The translations under genes and the position numbers were made by a program. This document shows, piece after piece, positions 1-8,085 of a stretch of 51,736 bases of DNA. The notes beneath the pieces were generated by a model that searched no databases, was not told the origin of the DNA, and was given only the letters and a program-made list of their open reading frames with translations. Where the stretch lies: assembly GCA_024640945.1 (NCBI GenBank), contig JAHEEA010000004.1, positions 1 through 51,736 on the forward strand. The letters are read 5' to 3'. How positions within the stretch are numbered: the stretch's first letter is position 1; every line of letters begins with the position of its first letter. This stretch comes from Candidatus Methylopumilus sp. (lineage in GTDB: Bacteria > Pseudomonadota > Gammaproteobacteria > Burkholderiales > Methylophilaceae).

Positions 1-579
1 GTTGACGCGTTTCTAGAATTATACCCATTCAAACAGCTATATATTGCGGATATCAATGCAATTCAGAAAAGCGGCAACCATCGAAATATCATTTCCAGCA
101 TTTCGCTGGCTTTTCCAAATGTAGAAATTTATTTAGATGCTGGATTTAGCTCGGCTGAAGACATCCATATCTTTAACGAACTCAAAGTAACACCCGTATT
201 AGGTAGTGAAAGCATTGCAAATATTGATGCTTACCAAGCAATCACTAAAGACTACAAAAAAAGAATGTTACTTTCACTCGATTTTAAAAATGATGTCTAT
301 CAAGGGCCACCGGCTTTATTACAAGATTCAAAATACTGGCAGAATGAATTAATCGTGATGTCACTAAGTAAAGTAGGTAGTCAATCAGGCCCTGACTTAG
401 AAAAACTTAAACATCTAAAACAAATGTCACCGCACACCAAAATATATGGAGCTGGAGGCGTTAGAGATCTAGGCGATCTTGATACTCTTAAGTCACTGAA
501 TATCGATGGCGCATTAATTGCCAGTGCTATTCACAATGGCAATCTTAGTCAAACAGATCTGGTGAAAGCCCAAACTTAA
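1..579 (+). CDS. HisA/HisF-related TIM-barrel protein, 5' end cut by the window edge
   Basis: The reading frame is open from base 1, so the N terminus lies outside the window; about 192 residues are visible. The fragment has the look of a (beta/alpha)8 barrel related to HisA: an early 'YIADINAI' strand, then 'YLDAGF', 'VLGSES', 'LLSLDFK' and a final 'IYGAGGVRD' phosphate-loop-like strand. It is too divergent to be histidine-pathway HisA. From family knowledge, such HisA/HisF-related proteins occur in methanogens and in methylotrophs that use H4MPT or methanofuran-type cofactors. A role in C1 cofactor synthesis is therefore plausible here, next to fae, but it is inference. The gene runs convergent to fae and ends at a shared terminator. 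Confidence 0.7.
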   Translation, partial: VDAFLELYPFKQLYIADINAIQKSGNHRNIISSISLAFPNVEIYLDAGFSSAEDIHIFNELKVTPVLGSESIANIDAYQAITKDYKKRMLLSLDFKNDVYQGPPALLQDSKYWQNELIVMSLSKVGSQSGPDLEKLKHLKQMSPHTKIYGAGGVRDLGDLDTLKSLNIDGALIASAIHNGNLSQTDLVKAQT

Positions 580-583
580 AAAC

Positions 584-613
584 AAAAAAGCCCAACAATG
601 TTGGGCTTTTTTT
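584..613. terminator. bidirectional intrinsic terminator between the HisA-like gene and fae
   Basis: A-tract, GCCCAACA / TGTTGGGC stem and T-tract form a perfect hairpin with U-runs on both strands, between two convergent genes. Confidence 0.9.
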
Positions 614-644
614 AAGAGCTTTTCAGTTACATTTAACGACTAAA

Positions 645-1184
645 TTAATTCTTAGCAGCAAATGGGTGAACTGAATCTTTATACGCTTTAACAACGTCAG
701 CAACTTTAGGCTCACGTGCAATCGCATTTTTCAAAGCTTGTTTAGTTGCTTTGTAGTTCCAGTCTTGAATACGCTCATCGATATCAGCATGGCTATCAAT
801 AAATACGCCTACGCAGATGAAAATGTTGTCTGCTTCATCTTGAGGAATAGTACCGTCTGCAACGCAATCCATCACTGCCATCGCAACACCACGTTGTGCT
901 GGGCCAAACATTTGAACAGCTTGACGACCATTTTTAATCGTTACTTTATTGAACATTACAGTAGCTGGCTTAACCATCATATTAGGCGCAACAATTGCCA
1001 ATAGGCCGTTAACGCCTTGTTTTTGGTCAGTTAAAGTACGGCAGAAAGCATCTTCAGCAGCGCTACCACGTGGTCCTAAAATCAAATCAATGTGAGCAAC
1101 GTTAAACAAATCCAAACCACTGTGATCAGGACGCTCTTCAATAACCAAAGCTTCGCCAACTAAAACACGATCAATAACAGCCAT
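645..1184 (-). CDS. fae: formaldehyde-activating enzyme
   Basis: Fae condenses formaldehyde with tetrahydromethanopterin to methylene-H4MPT in the cytoplasm, the entry to the H4MPT oxidation route. The protein (179 residues) shows the family core: 'VAHIDLILGPRGS' with the conserved His, 'MFNKVTI', 'QMFGPAQRGVAMAV', 'VGVFI' and the 'HPFAA' C terminus. I chose the ATG at 1184 because GGAGA precedes it; a longer GTG-started frame has no such site. Compared with the Methylorubrum extorquens protein as I remember it, roughly ten extra residues (around 15-26, 'EERPDHSGLDLF') sit just before the VAHID motif. Methylophilaceae often have several fae paralogues, so this could be a variant rather than the main enzyme. 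The gene stands alone between terminators. Confidence 0.93.
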   Translation of the reverse strand: MAVIDRVLVGEALVIEERPDHSGLDLFNVAHIDLILGPRGSAAEDAFCRTLTDQKQGVNGLLAIVAPNMMVKPATVMFNKVTIKNGRQAVQMFGPAQRGVAMAVMDCVADGTIPQDEADNIFICVGVFIDSHADIDERIQDWNYKATKQALKNAIAREPKVADVVKAYKDSVHPFAAKN

Positions 1185-1256
1185 ATCTACTCTCCAAATA
1201 TCAAGGTTTCCTAAGAAACAAACTAGCGCCACTTGATTAGCAACGCTCTACAAATA

Positions 1257-1279
1257 CTTAAGGCCTGTTGGACCTTAAG
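1257..1279 (-). promoter_or_regulatory. inverted repeat in the fae leader region
   Basis: CTTAAGG and CCTTAAG arms (1257-1263 and 1273-1279), nine bases apart, lie about 75-95 bases upstream of the fae start. A TTGATA hexamer further upstream on the minus strand could be a -35 element, but no convincing -10 at normal spacing is seen. It could be an operator or an mRNA hairpin. Confidence 0.35.
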
Positions 1280-1368
1280 CTAAAAATTCAGCATTATTAT
1301 CCCACAAAAACTATCAACTTTATAAGGGTCTCTTTGATATTTATAGTATTTTACAAATGAGTAACAAT

Positions 1369-1398
1369 AAAAAAGCCCGCAATTTGCGGGCTTTTTTT
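1369..1398. terminator. intrinsic terminator downstream of phi
   Basis: GCCCGCAA / TTGCGGGC stem (1375-1391) flanked by an A-run and a T-run, just past the phi stop codon on the minus strand. It isolates phi from fae. Confidence 0.9.
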
Positions 1399-1411
1399 AC
1401 TTACTGAAATA

Positions 1412-1945
1412 TTACTCCAAGTTTGCGTGAATAGCGCGCATACCCTCTTCAGTTAAACCTTTCGCATGAATCAATTCAGAAATAGCTGCTTCCAAGAAGA
1501 TCAATGTTGAAAGTTCAAATTGCGAACCCATCGGCATACCCTTAGTTAATGGGAAACTGTCATCTTGACCAATTTGAATGACTAAATCAGCAACATCCGC
1601 CATAGCTGAAGATTTCTTCATAGAAATCACAACTAATTTAGCACCCACTGACTTTGCTTTTTTAACGAATGGCAATAATGTTTCAGTACCACCAGAACCT
1701 GATACCAATACCAATAAGTCGCCAGACTTAATTGCAGGTGTTACAACTTCACCAATCATGTTTACGTTGTAACCAGCGTGCACTAAGCGCATCGCGAAGA
1801 AACGTGAAACCAATAATGAACGGCCAGCACCACCGATAAATGTACGGCCTGCTTTTTCAACCAAATCTAAAAGTTGTGCTGATTTGTTATCAGTCACAGC
1901 CAAAATACCTGTTAATTTATCTAAGATAAGTTTTTGATGATCCAT
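1412..1945 (-). CDS. phi: 6-phospho-3-hexuloisomerase
   Basis: Phi (also called HxlB or Hpi) isomerises D-arabino-3-hexulose 6-phosphate to fructose 6-phosphate, the second RuMP step. The 177-residue protein is a single SIS domain: 'FIGGAGRSLLVSRFFAMRL' near residue 37, the phosphosugar-binding 'VSGSGGTETLLPFVKKAK' near residue 82, and the family-typical 'PMGSQFE' segment. Length is normal. The ATG at 1945 is preceded by AAGGAA. It lies directly downstream of hps on the same strand but is separated from it by a terminator-like hairpin, so it may be transcribed partly by read-through. Confidence 0.95.
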   Translation of the reverse strand: MDHQKLILDKLTGILAVTDNKSAQLLDLVEKAGRTFIGGAGRSLLVSRFFAMRLVHAGYNVNMIGEVVTPAIKSGDLLVLVSGSGGTETLLPFVKKAKSVGAKLVVISMKKSSAMADVADLVIQIGQDDSFPLTKGMPMGSQFELSTLIFLEAAISELIHAKGLTEEGMRAIHANLE

Positions 1946-1991
1946 GATATTTCCTTAATTAATTGTATTGCCTGCAAATTCAGATATTACC

Positions 1992-2028
1992 AAAAAAAAT
2001 CCCGACGCATTACTGTGTCGGGATTTTT
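1992..2028. terminator. hairpin terminator between hps and phi
   Basis: AAATCCCGACGCA and TGTGTCGGGATTT arms with A/T runs outside. On the minus strand it follows the hps stop and precedes phi, so it probably attenuates read-through from hps into phi. Confidence 0.85.
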
Positions 2029-2078
2029 ATACTCTATAAATTCTTAGCCAATTAAATCAGCTCAGAATTTATCGCTAA

Positions 2079-2711
2079 TTAAGCGTGAGCGATAGCAGTG
2101 ATTTCTGCAGCAGAAGCAGCAGGATCAGCAGCACCGTAGATCGCAGCACCAGCAACAATGATTGTCGCGCCAGCATCACGTACTTGTGCAGTTGTAGCAG
2201 CTTTAACACCACCAGCAACAGAGATTTCTAGACCTAATTTCAAACCAGCAACCATTGCCAAGTCAACGAATGGTGTTTGGCCAGCAGCTTGTTGGTCAAG
2301 ACCAGTGTGAACACCAATGATGTGCGCGCCTAATTTAGCAACTTCTTTAGTACGAGCTTCTTTGTCAGCAACATTGATCAAGTCAACTTGAGCTTTTTTG
2401 CCGTATTTGTTAGCAACATCGATTACACCTTTGATAGTACCGATATCAGCACAACCAAGAACTGTACAGATGTCAGCGCCAGCTTTGTAGAATGGCTCAG
2501 CTTCGTAGAAACCAGCATCCATAGTTTTCAAGTCAACTAAGATTTGGTTCTTAGGGAATTTAGCGCGCAATGTTTCAAGCAATTTGATACCGTTGTGCTT
2601 GATGCATGGTGTACCAATTTCAAGAATGTCAACGTGTGGAGCAACTGTAGCTGCTAAAGCAACTGTTGCGTCAAAATCTAATGAGTCTAATGCCATTTGT
2701 GTTAATGCCAT
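2079..2711 (-). CDS. hps: 3-hexulose-6-phosphate synthase
   Basis: Hps (HxlA) is the first RuMP enzyme, an aldol condensation of formaldehyde with ribulose 5-phosphate. The 210-residue TIM barrel belongs to the orotidine-phosphate-decarboxylase superfamily: 'DILEIGTPCIKHNG' near residue 31, the metal-binding 'LVDLKTMDAG' near residue 60, and the phosphate-binding 'EISVAGGVKA' and 'IIVAGAAIYGA' loops near the C terminus. I chose the ATG at 2711 because GGAG lies at good spacing; a TTG fifteen bases further out overlaps that site. A near-consensus sigma-70 promoter lies about 90 bases upstream, in keeping with the high expression expected of this enzyme. Confidence 0.96.
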   Translation of the reverse strand: MALTQMALDSLDFDATVALAATVAPHVDILEIGTPCIKHNGIKLLETLRAKFPKNQILVDLKTMDAGFYEAEPFYKAGADICTVLGCADIGTIKGVIDVANKYGKKAQVDLINVADKEARTKEVAKLGAHIIGVHTGLDQQAAGQTPFVDLAMVAGLKLGLEISVAGGVKAATTAQVRDAGATIIVAGAAIYGAADPAASAAEITAIAHA

Positions 2712-2796
2712 GATACTTTTCTCCAATTTATTAAGGGGATAACTACTGCTAAATACTACTTAAAACTTTAAATTCCATCATCGAATCTGACGCTAT

Positions 2797-2824
2797 CTTA
2801 TAGCGCAACCGTGACTGATGTCAA
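2797..2824 (-). promoter_or_regulatory. strong sigma-70-type promoter of hps
   Basis: On the minus strand TTGACA (2824-2819), a 16-bp spacer and TATAAG (2802-2797). The -35 is perfect. The expected start gives a leader of about 80 bases before hps. Confidence 0.75.
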
Positions 2825-2832
2825 CGTAAGAA

Positions 2833-2858
2833 GCACCTAACCAACAAAGGTTAGGCGC
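2833..2858 (-). terminator. hairpin after tal
   Basis: GCACCTAACC and GGTTAGGCGC arms (one mismatch) around a six-base loop, immediately after the tal stop on the minus strand. The following U-tract is poor (TTCTTACG), so termination may be incomplete. It abuts the hps promoter. Confidence 0.5.
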
Positions 2859-2868
2859 CTCAAGTGAC

Positions 2869-3822
2869 TTATAGTTTAGCTGCTAAAGCAACTTCTAATT
2901 TATTTTGGTCAACAACGAAACCACGGATACCTTCAGCAAGTTTCTCAGTTGCCATTGGATCTTCGTTCAACGCAAAACGGAACTCTTCTTCAGTCAAACG
3001 AGCTGGAGCAGCTTTCGTTGCACCAGTGTCTTTCAACACTTGAGTCAATGTACCTTCTGTTGCAGCTAAATCTTGCAATAAGTTAGGTGAAACAGTTAAA
3101 CGATCACAACCAGCTAAAGCAATCAACTCACCTGTATTACGGAATGAAGCGCCCATCACAACAGTTTTGTAGCCGTGCTCTTTGTAATATTGGTAAATAG
3201 CACGTACTGAAACAACACCTGGATCAGTTTCTTGTGTGTACTCAGTACCTGGGTTCTTAGCTTTGTACCAATCCAAGATACGGCCAACGAATGGTGAAAT
3301 CAAGAATACACCAGCTTCTGCACAAGCACGCGCTTGGCCAAAACCGAAAAGTAAAGTTAAGTTACATTGGATACCTTCTTTTTCAAGAATCTCACCTGCT
3401 TTAATACCTTCCCATGTTGAAGCTAATTTAATCAACACGCGGTCTTTGCTTACGCCAGACTCTTGATACAAAGCAATCAACTTGCGACCTTTAGCAACCA
3501 TCTTCTCAATATTGAAAGATAAACGAGCATCAACTTCTGTTGAAATACGGCCTGGAACCACTTTAGTGATTTCCGTACCAATCAACACAGCCAACTTATC
3601 AGCCGCATTATCAATTTGCTGCTCTTTAGAGCCACCTTGTGCTTTTGCATAAGCAATCGCAGCCTCAATCAATGGTGCATATTGTGGTAATTGACTTGCT
3701 TTTAATACCAAAGATGGATTGGTTGTTGCATCAATAGGTTTAACACTCTTAATTGCGTCAACGTCACCAGTGTCAGCCACGATAGTGGTCATAGACTTCA
3801 ATTGTTCTAATAAATTAGCCAT
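2869..3822 (-). CDS. tal: transaldolase (TalB type)
   Basis: Transaldolase moves a dihydroxyacetone unit between sugar phosphates and here regenerates ribulose 5-phosphate for the RuMP cycle. The protein has 317 residues, the same length as E. coli TalB. The Schiff-base lysine is K132 in '[12 protein letters not shown]'; '[10 protein letters not shown]' (31-40) and '[14 protein letters not shown]' are also clear. The ATG at 3822 has a GGAGAG site in front. It is on the same strand as hps, phi and fae, as expected for a methylotrophy cluster, though the weak hairpin after it and the separate hps promoter suggest independent control. Confidence 0.96.
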   Translation of the reverse strand: MANLLEQLKSMTTIVADTGDVDAIKSVKPIDATTNPSLVLKASQLPQYAPLIEAAIAYAKAQGGSKEQQIDNAADKLAVLIGTEITKVVPGRISTEVDARLSFNIEKMVAKGRKLIALYQESGVSKDRVLIKLASTWEGIKAGEILEKEGIQCNLTLLFGFGQARACAEAGVFLISPFVGRILDWYKAKNPGTEYTQETDPGVVSVRAIYQYYKEHGYKTVVMGASFRNTGELIALAGCDRLTVSPNLLQDLAATEGTLTQVLKDTGATKAAPARLTEEEFRFALNEDPMATEKLAEGIRGFVVDQNKLEVALAAKL

Positions 3823-3881
3823 AGCGCTCTCCGAATAAATACTTTAAAAATGACCGACAAGTACAAAAAATTTAGCCGCAA

Positions 3882-3887
3882 ATTATA
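3882..3887 (-). promoter_or_regulatory. possible -10 element of tal
   Basis: A perfect TATAAT on the minus strand lies about 60 bases upstream of the tal start. I see no good -35 at 16-18 bp, so this would need an activator or be weak. Confidence 0.35.
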
Positions 3888-3925
3888 ACTTAAAAACTAA
3901 GTTTTCACATCATCAGCATCACAAC

Positions 3926-4846
3926 TTAACGCTTCAAGGCATCGTTAACAGCCTTGCGATCGAAATGCGGGGCAAGTAGTTCAATAAATTCATAAGCAAA
4001 CTTACGCAGATAAGCATCGCGCCTAATCCCTACAAACGTAGTGCTAGCAGGGAATAATTTGCTAGCATCAATGGCTACCAAATTAGTATCACGCTCTTCG
4101 TCATAAGCCATAGTCGCAAGCAAACCAACCCCCAAACCCAAGCCTACATAAGTTTTGATAACGTCAGCATCAATCGCCGTCAGCACCACATTTGGCGTCA
4201 AACCTTCTTTTTCAAATACGCTACTCACCAAAGATCCGCCAGTAAAAGCGAAATCATATGTAATCAATGGATATTGAGTGAGCTTTTTAAGTGTTAAAGG
4301 CAAATTATTGAGCAAAGGATGTCCATGCGGCACAACAACACAACGATTCCATTGATAAGCTGGCAAACACAAGACTTTTTCATAATGGCTAATCGCTTCC
4401 GTTGCAATACCAATATCAGCTTCACCACTTTCAACCTGCTCTGCTACTTGTGTAGGGTTGCCTTGATGGATATTCAATTTAACCTGCGGATACTTCTGCA
4501 TAAAAGCCTTCACAGCCCCCGGAAGTCTATATCGTGCTTGAGTATGAGTTGTAGCAATCGTCAATGTGCCAACGTCTTCATGACTAAACTCATCCCCAAT
4601 ACGCTTAATGTTTTCCATGTCGCGTATCACACGCTCTGCCAATTCAACAATGTTTCTACCAGGCTCAGTAACACCTGTTAATCGCTTACCGCTACGCTGA
4701 AAGATTTGCAGATTAAGCTCTTGCTCAAGGAGTTGAATTTGCTTACTAACGCCAGGCTGGGAAGTATGCAATGCATCAGCAGCTATCGAAATATTAAGAC
4801 CTTGCTTAACTACTTCACGCACGTATCTCAATTGATGTAATTTCAT
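3926..4846 (-). CDS. cysB: LysR-type regulator CysB
   Basis: CysB activates assimilatory sulfate-reduction genes and responds to O-acetylserine-type inducers. The 306-residue protein has the LysR winged helix at the N terminus ('MKLHQLRYVREVV', 'HTSQPGVSKQIQLLEQEL') and the CysB-type effector domain, including 'IATTHTQARYRLP' (ligand-site threonines in E. coli CysB), 'ITYDFAFTG' and 'TAIDADVIKTYVGLGLGVG'. These match E. coli CysB closely in my recollection. AAGGA precedes the ATG. It is transcribed divergently from the sulfur genes that follow, the usual arrangement for a LysR regulator and its targets. The 122-bp AT-rich divergent region probably holds its binding sites, but I could not define one. 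Confidence 0.92.
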   Translation of the reverse strand: MKLHQLRYVREVVKQGLNISIAADALHTSQPGVSKQIQLLEQELNLQIFQRSGKRLTGVTEPGRNIVELAERVIRDMENIKRIGDEFSHEDVGTLTIATTHTQARYRLPGAVKAFMQKYPQVKLNIHQGNPTQVAEQVESGEADIGIATEAISHYEKVLCLPAYQWNRCVVVPHGHPLLNNLPLTLKKLTQYPLITYDFAFTGGSLVSSVFEKEGLTPNVVLTAIDADVIKTYVGLGLGVGLLATMAYDEERDTNLVAIDASKLFPASTTFVGIRRDAYLRKFAYEFIELLAPHFDRKAVNDALKR

Positions 4847-4968
4847 ATCATCCTTCTTTATAACTAATGGATATATATTAAGAACAATTTATTATTAAAA
4901 CAATATTTATATGAATTATAATCTCAATCGTTTACAAAAACTTAAAGCTAATAATAGTAAGGATTTTC

Positions 4969-5739
4969 ATGGAATACGGTTATATTATTGCAGGTTTTAT
5001 TGTCGGCCTGCTGGTTGGTCTAACAGGTGTAGGTGGCGGCTCATTAATGACGCCCATTCTGATGTTCTTCTTCAGCATCAAACCAGCTGTTGCAGTTGGT
5101 ACGGACCTACTTTACGCATCAATCACAAAAACTGCCGGCATTTTCGCTCACGGAAAACTAGGTAACATCGATTGGCGCATCGTCAAATTGCTCAGTGCGG
5201 GTAGCATTCCGGCATCACTTGCAACCATCATTTTCTTGCGCAACATAAATATAGACTCAACCGAAGCAATCGCAACCATCAAATTCAGCCTTGGTATTGC
5301 CTTAATCTTCACCTCCATAGCTGTGTTGTTAAGAACAAAACTTATGACCTTGTTAGCCGAAGGCGAATGGATTCAACCTAAATATGTAGCGCCACTTACT
5401 GTCATTCTTGGCATTATTCTTGGAGGTTTGGTCACACTAACCTCGGTAGGGGCAGGCGCACTTGGTGTAACTACACTGATCATCCTTTACCCACACAAAA
5501 AACTAACGACAATTGTCGGTACTGACATTGCACATGCTGTTCCGCTCACACTAGTCGCCGGCCTTGGCCATGCAAGTTTAGGAACCATAAACTATGAGCT
5601 ACTTGGCGTATTACTTATAGGCTCTATTCCAGGCATCTGGATTGGTAGTCACTTAAGTGCGAGAGTCACAGAAAAATGGATACGAATAGCACTTTCAGCC
5701 ATTTTGATTTATGTGGGATTAAAACTAGTGCTAGCTTAA
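4969..5739 (+). CDS. TauE/SafE family permease
   Basis: An integral membrane protein of 256 residues with about eight predicted helices and the two family signatures: glycine-rich 'GLLVGLTGVGGGSLMTPIL' at the start, and the repeat version 'GGLVTLTSVGAGALGVTTL' near residue 152. The family moves sulfur oxyanions or organosulfur anions such as sulfite, though individual substrates are mostly unknown. Its place between cysB and cysI suggests sulfate or sulfite transport; no classical sulfate ABC importer is in the window. Start at the ATG after AAGGA. Confidence 0.85.
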   Translation: MEYGYIIAGFIVGLLVGLTGVGGGSLMTPILMFFFSIKPAVAVGTDLLYASITKTAGIFAHGKLGNIDWRIVKLLSAGSIPASLATIIFLRNINIDSTEAIATIKFSLGIALIFTSIAVLLRTKLMTLLAEGEWIQPKYVAPLTVILGIILGGLVTLTSVGAGALGVTTLIILYPHKKLTTIVGTDIAHAVPLTLVAGLGHASLGTINYELLGVLLIGSIPGIWIGSHLSARVTEKWIRIALSAILIYVGLKLVLA

Positions 5740-5767
5740 TCTAACTCCAGCTCAAATTAACAATATT

Positions 5768-5781
5768 GCATGAAAACATGC
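5768..5781. repeat. short inverted repeat upstream of cysI
   Basis: GCATG-AAAA-CATGC lies 41-55 bases before the cysI start. It could be an operator or the end of the permease transcript. A TAAAAT further on may be the -10 of cysI, but the spacing to TTGCAT is too long for a standard promoter. Confidence 0.35.
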
Positions 5782-5822
5782 GGGTTTTACATTAAAATAT
5801 CGCCTCTTTAGAAAAACTAACT

Positions 5823-7493
5823 ATGTATAAATACGACGCTATTGACCAACAAATCGTAAACGAACGTGTAGACCAGTACCGCGATCAAACGAATCGCTAT
5901 CTTGCTGGCGAGCTTTCTGAAGATGAGTTCCGCCCACTACGTTTACAAAACGGCTTATATATTCAACGCCAAGCACCTATGCTTCGCATTGCTGTGCCTT
6001 ATGGCATGCTGTCATCAAAACAATTACGTAAACTTGGTGAAATTGCTAAGAAGTACGATAAGGCTTACGGTCATTTCAGCACTCGTCAAAATTTACAACT
6101 TAACTGGCCTAAGCTAGAAGATGTGCCTGAAATATTGGCCGAACTAGCAACGGTTGAAATGCACGCCATTCAAACTTCTGGCAATTGCATCCGCAACATC
6201 ACCACTGACCAATTTGCTGGCGTAGCGCCCGATGAAGTGATTGATCCGCGCGCAATGGCTGAAGTAATGCGCCAATGGAGCACATTCCATCCTGAATTCG
6301 CTTTATTGCCACGAAAATTCAAAATCGCCGTATCAGGCACTGAACAAGACCGGGCAATCGTGCAAGCGCACGACATTGGCATGGAGTTCTACAAAGACGC
6401 TAAAGGCCAGACAGCAATTAAAGTATGGGTTGGTGGTGGTTTAGGCCGCACGCCAATCTTGGGCACAGTAATTCGTGAGCATTTAGACTGGCAACACGCC
6501 CTCACCTATTGCGAAGCGATTATTCGTGTTTACAACATCCACGGTCGTCGTGATAACGCTTACAAAGCGCGTATCAAAATCTTGGTAAAAGCGTTGGGTA
6601 TCGAAGAATTCAAAAAACAAGTTGAAGCTGAATGGCTACACCTTAAAGATAATCCGAACACAATTACCGAGGCTGAATTAGCACGCGTTGCAAAACACTT
6701 CGATGCAATGCCTTACGAAAACCTATCAGCACATGACGCAAGTTTTGATAGCGCGATCGCAAGTAACCCAGCATTTGCTGCTTGGGTGAAACGCTGCGTT
6801 CACGCGCACAAACAAGCGGGTTACCGCGCAGTCACACTTTCATTAAAACCGCATGGCCACGCACCTGGTGATATCACGTCAGAACAAATGGCTGTTGTTG
6901 CTGATTTATCTGATGCATATAGCTTTGGTGAACTACGCGCTTCGCACGAACAAAACTTAATTTTGGCTGATGTAAAACTAAGTGACCTATTACCACTTTG
7001 GGAAAAAGCTCGTGCCGCCGGTTTAGCAACTCCAAACATTGGTTTATTAACTGACATCATCTGCTGCCCGGGCGGTGATTTCTGCTCATTAGCAAATGCG
7101 AAAAGTATTCCTATCGCTGAAGCTATTCAAATGCAGTTCGATAACCTCGATTACTTGCATGACATTGGCGACCTCGAGCTGAATATCTCTGGTTGTATGA
7201 ATGCTTGCGGCCACCATCATATCGGCCATATCGGCATTTTGGGTGTTGATAAAGACGGCTCTGAATGGTACCAAGTGACCATTGGTGGCAAACAAGGTAA
7301 CGATGCAAGTATCGGGTCTGTGATTGGCCCTTCATTCTCGGCGGAAGAAATGCCAGGGGTGGTTCAGCGATTAATTGAAGTCTATATCCAAGAGCGTACT
7401 CCAGAAGAACGCTTTATTGACACGGTGCGCCGTATTGGTGTGCCTCCATTTAAAGCACACGTTTATGCAAGCAAGGAGGCAGCAAATGTCTAA
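5823..7493 (+). CDS. cysI: sulfite reductase, siroheme/[4Fe-4S] hemoprotein subunit
   Basis: This subunit reduces sulfite to sulfide with six electrons at a siroheme coupled to a 4Fe-4S cluster. The protein has 556 residues (E. coli CysI: 570). The cluster ligands are visible as C415-X5-C421 in 'CCPGGDFC' and C458-X3-C462 in 'SGCMNACGHHH'. Two ferredoxin-like halves are expected. No flavoprotein subunit CysJ is nearby; electrons may come from a ferredoxin such as FdxA (inference). The start codon has only a poor ribosome-binding site. The end overlaps the next gene by eight bases, so the two are translationally coupled. Confidence 0.93.
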   Translation: MYKYDAIDQQIVNERVDQYRDQTNRYLAGELSEDEFRPLRLQNGLYIQRQAPMLRIAVPYGMLSSKQLRKLGEIAKKYDKAYGHFSTRQNLQLNWPKLEDVPEILAELATVEMHAIQTSGNCIRNITTDQFAGVAPDEVIDPRAMAEVMRQWSTFHPEFALLPRKFKIAVSGTEQDRAIVQAHDIGMEFYKDAKGQTAIKVWVGGGLGRTPILGTVIREHLDWQHALTYCEAIIRVYNIHGRRDNAYKARIKILVKALGIEEFKKQVEAEWLHLKDNPNTITEAELARVAKHFDAMPYENLSAHDASFDSAIASNPAFAAWVKRCVHAHKQAGYRAVTLSLKPHGHAPGDITSEQMAVVADLSDAYSFGELRASHEQNLILADVKLSDLLPLWEKARAAGLATPNIGLLTDIICCPGGDFCSLANAKSIPIAEAIQMQFDNLDYLHDIGDLELNISGCMNACGHHHIGHIGILGVDKDGSEWYQVTIGGKQGNDASIGSVIGPSFSAEEMPGVVQRLIEVYIQERTPEERFIDTVRRIGVPPFKAHVYASKEAANV

Positions 7494-8085
7494 TTTAATT
7501 AAAGACAACGCCATCGTTGCTGATGAATGGACACGCGTCACTCCACCTAGCTTGGGCGAAGAGACTGTTCGAAAACAAGCAGGTAAAGTAGTGCTATTTA
7601 AACTCACAGGTGAAGAGACTTTTACCAAAGAGCAAATTACAGCCACTGAAATCCCAGTAGGCAAAGTGTTGGTTCCATTCACCGTTTGGCGCGCTAACAA
7701 AGATGCGCTTGCTAGCCGCGTCAGCCAAGGCGAAGTCGGCTTGCTAATTGCTACTCACGAAGCGATTGAAGATGTGATTGCCGAAGTAAAAGATATTAAT
7801 GCATTTGCATTAGTAGCCGTGTATGTGGAACGCTTTGCGGATGGCCGTATTTTCACCATCGGCAACCTACTCCGTACACGCTACGGTTTCAAAAATGAAT
7901 TACGTGCAGTGGGTGACGTATTGCGTGATCAGTTATTCTTCTTGAAACGTTCTGGTTTTAATAGCTACTTAATTCGTGCAGATCGCTCGGCTGTAGAAGC
8001 CCTAGAAAGTCTGAAAGACTTCAGCCAACCTTACCAAGGTGCAGTTGATATTGAACAACCTGCTTGGCGTAGAGTGAGCCGTTAA
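7486..8085 (+). CDS. DUF934 protein of the sulfite-reduction operon
   Basis: A 199-residue soluble protein without a known catalytic motif. It fits DUF934, which in beta- and gammaproteobacteria is regularly found between cysI and cysH and is annotated as probably involved in sulfite reduction. Visible conserved stretches are 'VGLLIATHEAIEDV', 'ERFADGRIFTIGNLLRTRYGF' and 'RAVGDVLRDQLFFLKRSGFN'. I chose the ATG at 7486 (AAGGAGG in front, eight-base overlap with cysI) over a longer frame that begins inside cysI. The stop overlaps the cysH start as TAATG. Its function is not established; a role as an accessory or electron-transfer partner of CysI is inference. Confidence 0.88.
   Translation: MSNLIKDNAIVADEWTRVTPPSLGEETVRKQAGKVVLFKLTGEETFTKEQITATEIPVGKVLVPFTVWRANKDALASRVSQGEVGLLIATHEAIEDVIAEVKDINAFALVAVYVERFADGRIFTIGNLLRTRYGFKNELRAVGDVLRDQLFFLKRSGFNSYLIRADRSAVEALESLKDFSQPYQGAVDIEQPAWRRVSR

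Noticed and set aside
1206-1219. TTAGGA-like sequence in the fae leader as a fourth regulon site
   Set aside because: It lacks the TCCYAA half at five bases and the partner site 23 bp away; it is better read as a small GTTTC/GAAAC hairpin.
4319-4681. 120-codon plus-strand frame within cysB
   Set aside because: Antisense to the conserved effector domain of CysB; composition not protein-like.
7375-7485. Long N-terminal extension of the DUF934 protein
   Set aside because: It would lie wholly inside cysI and starts without a ribosome site, while the ATG at 7486 has AAGGAGG.
7371-7700. 109-codon antisense frame over the cysI/DUF934 junction
   Set aside because: Shadow of two well-supported overlapping genes; no domain or start signal.
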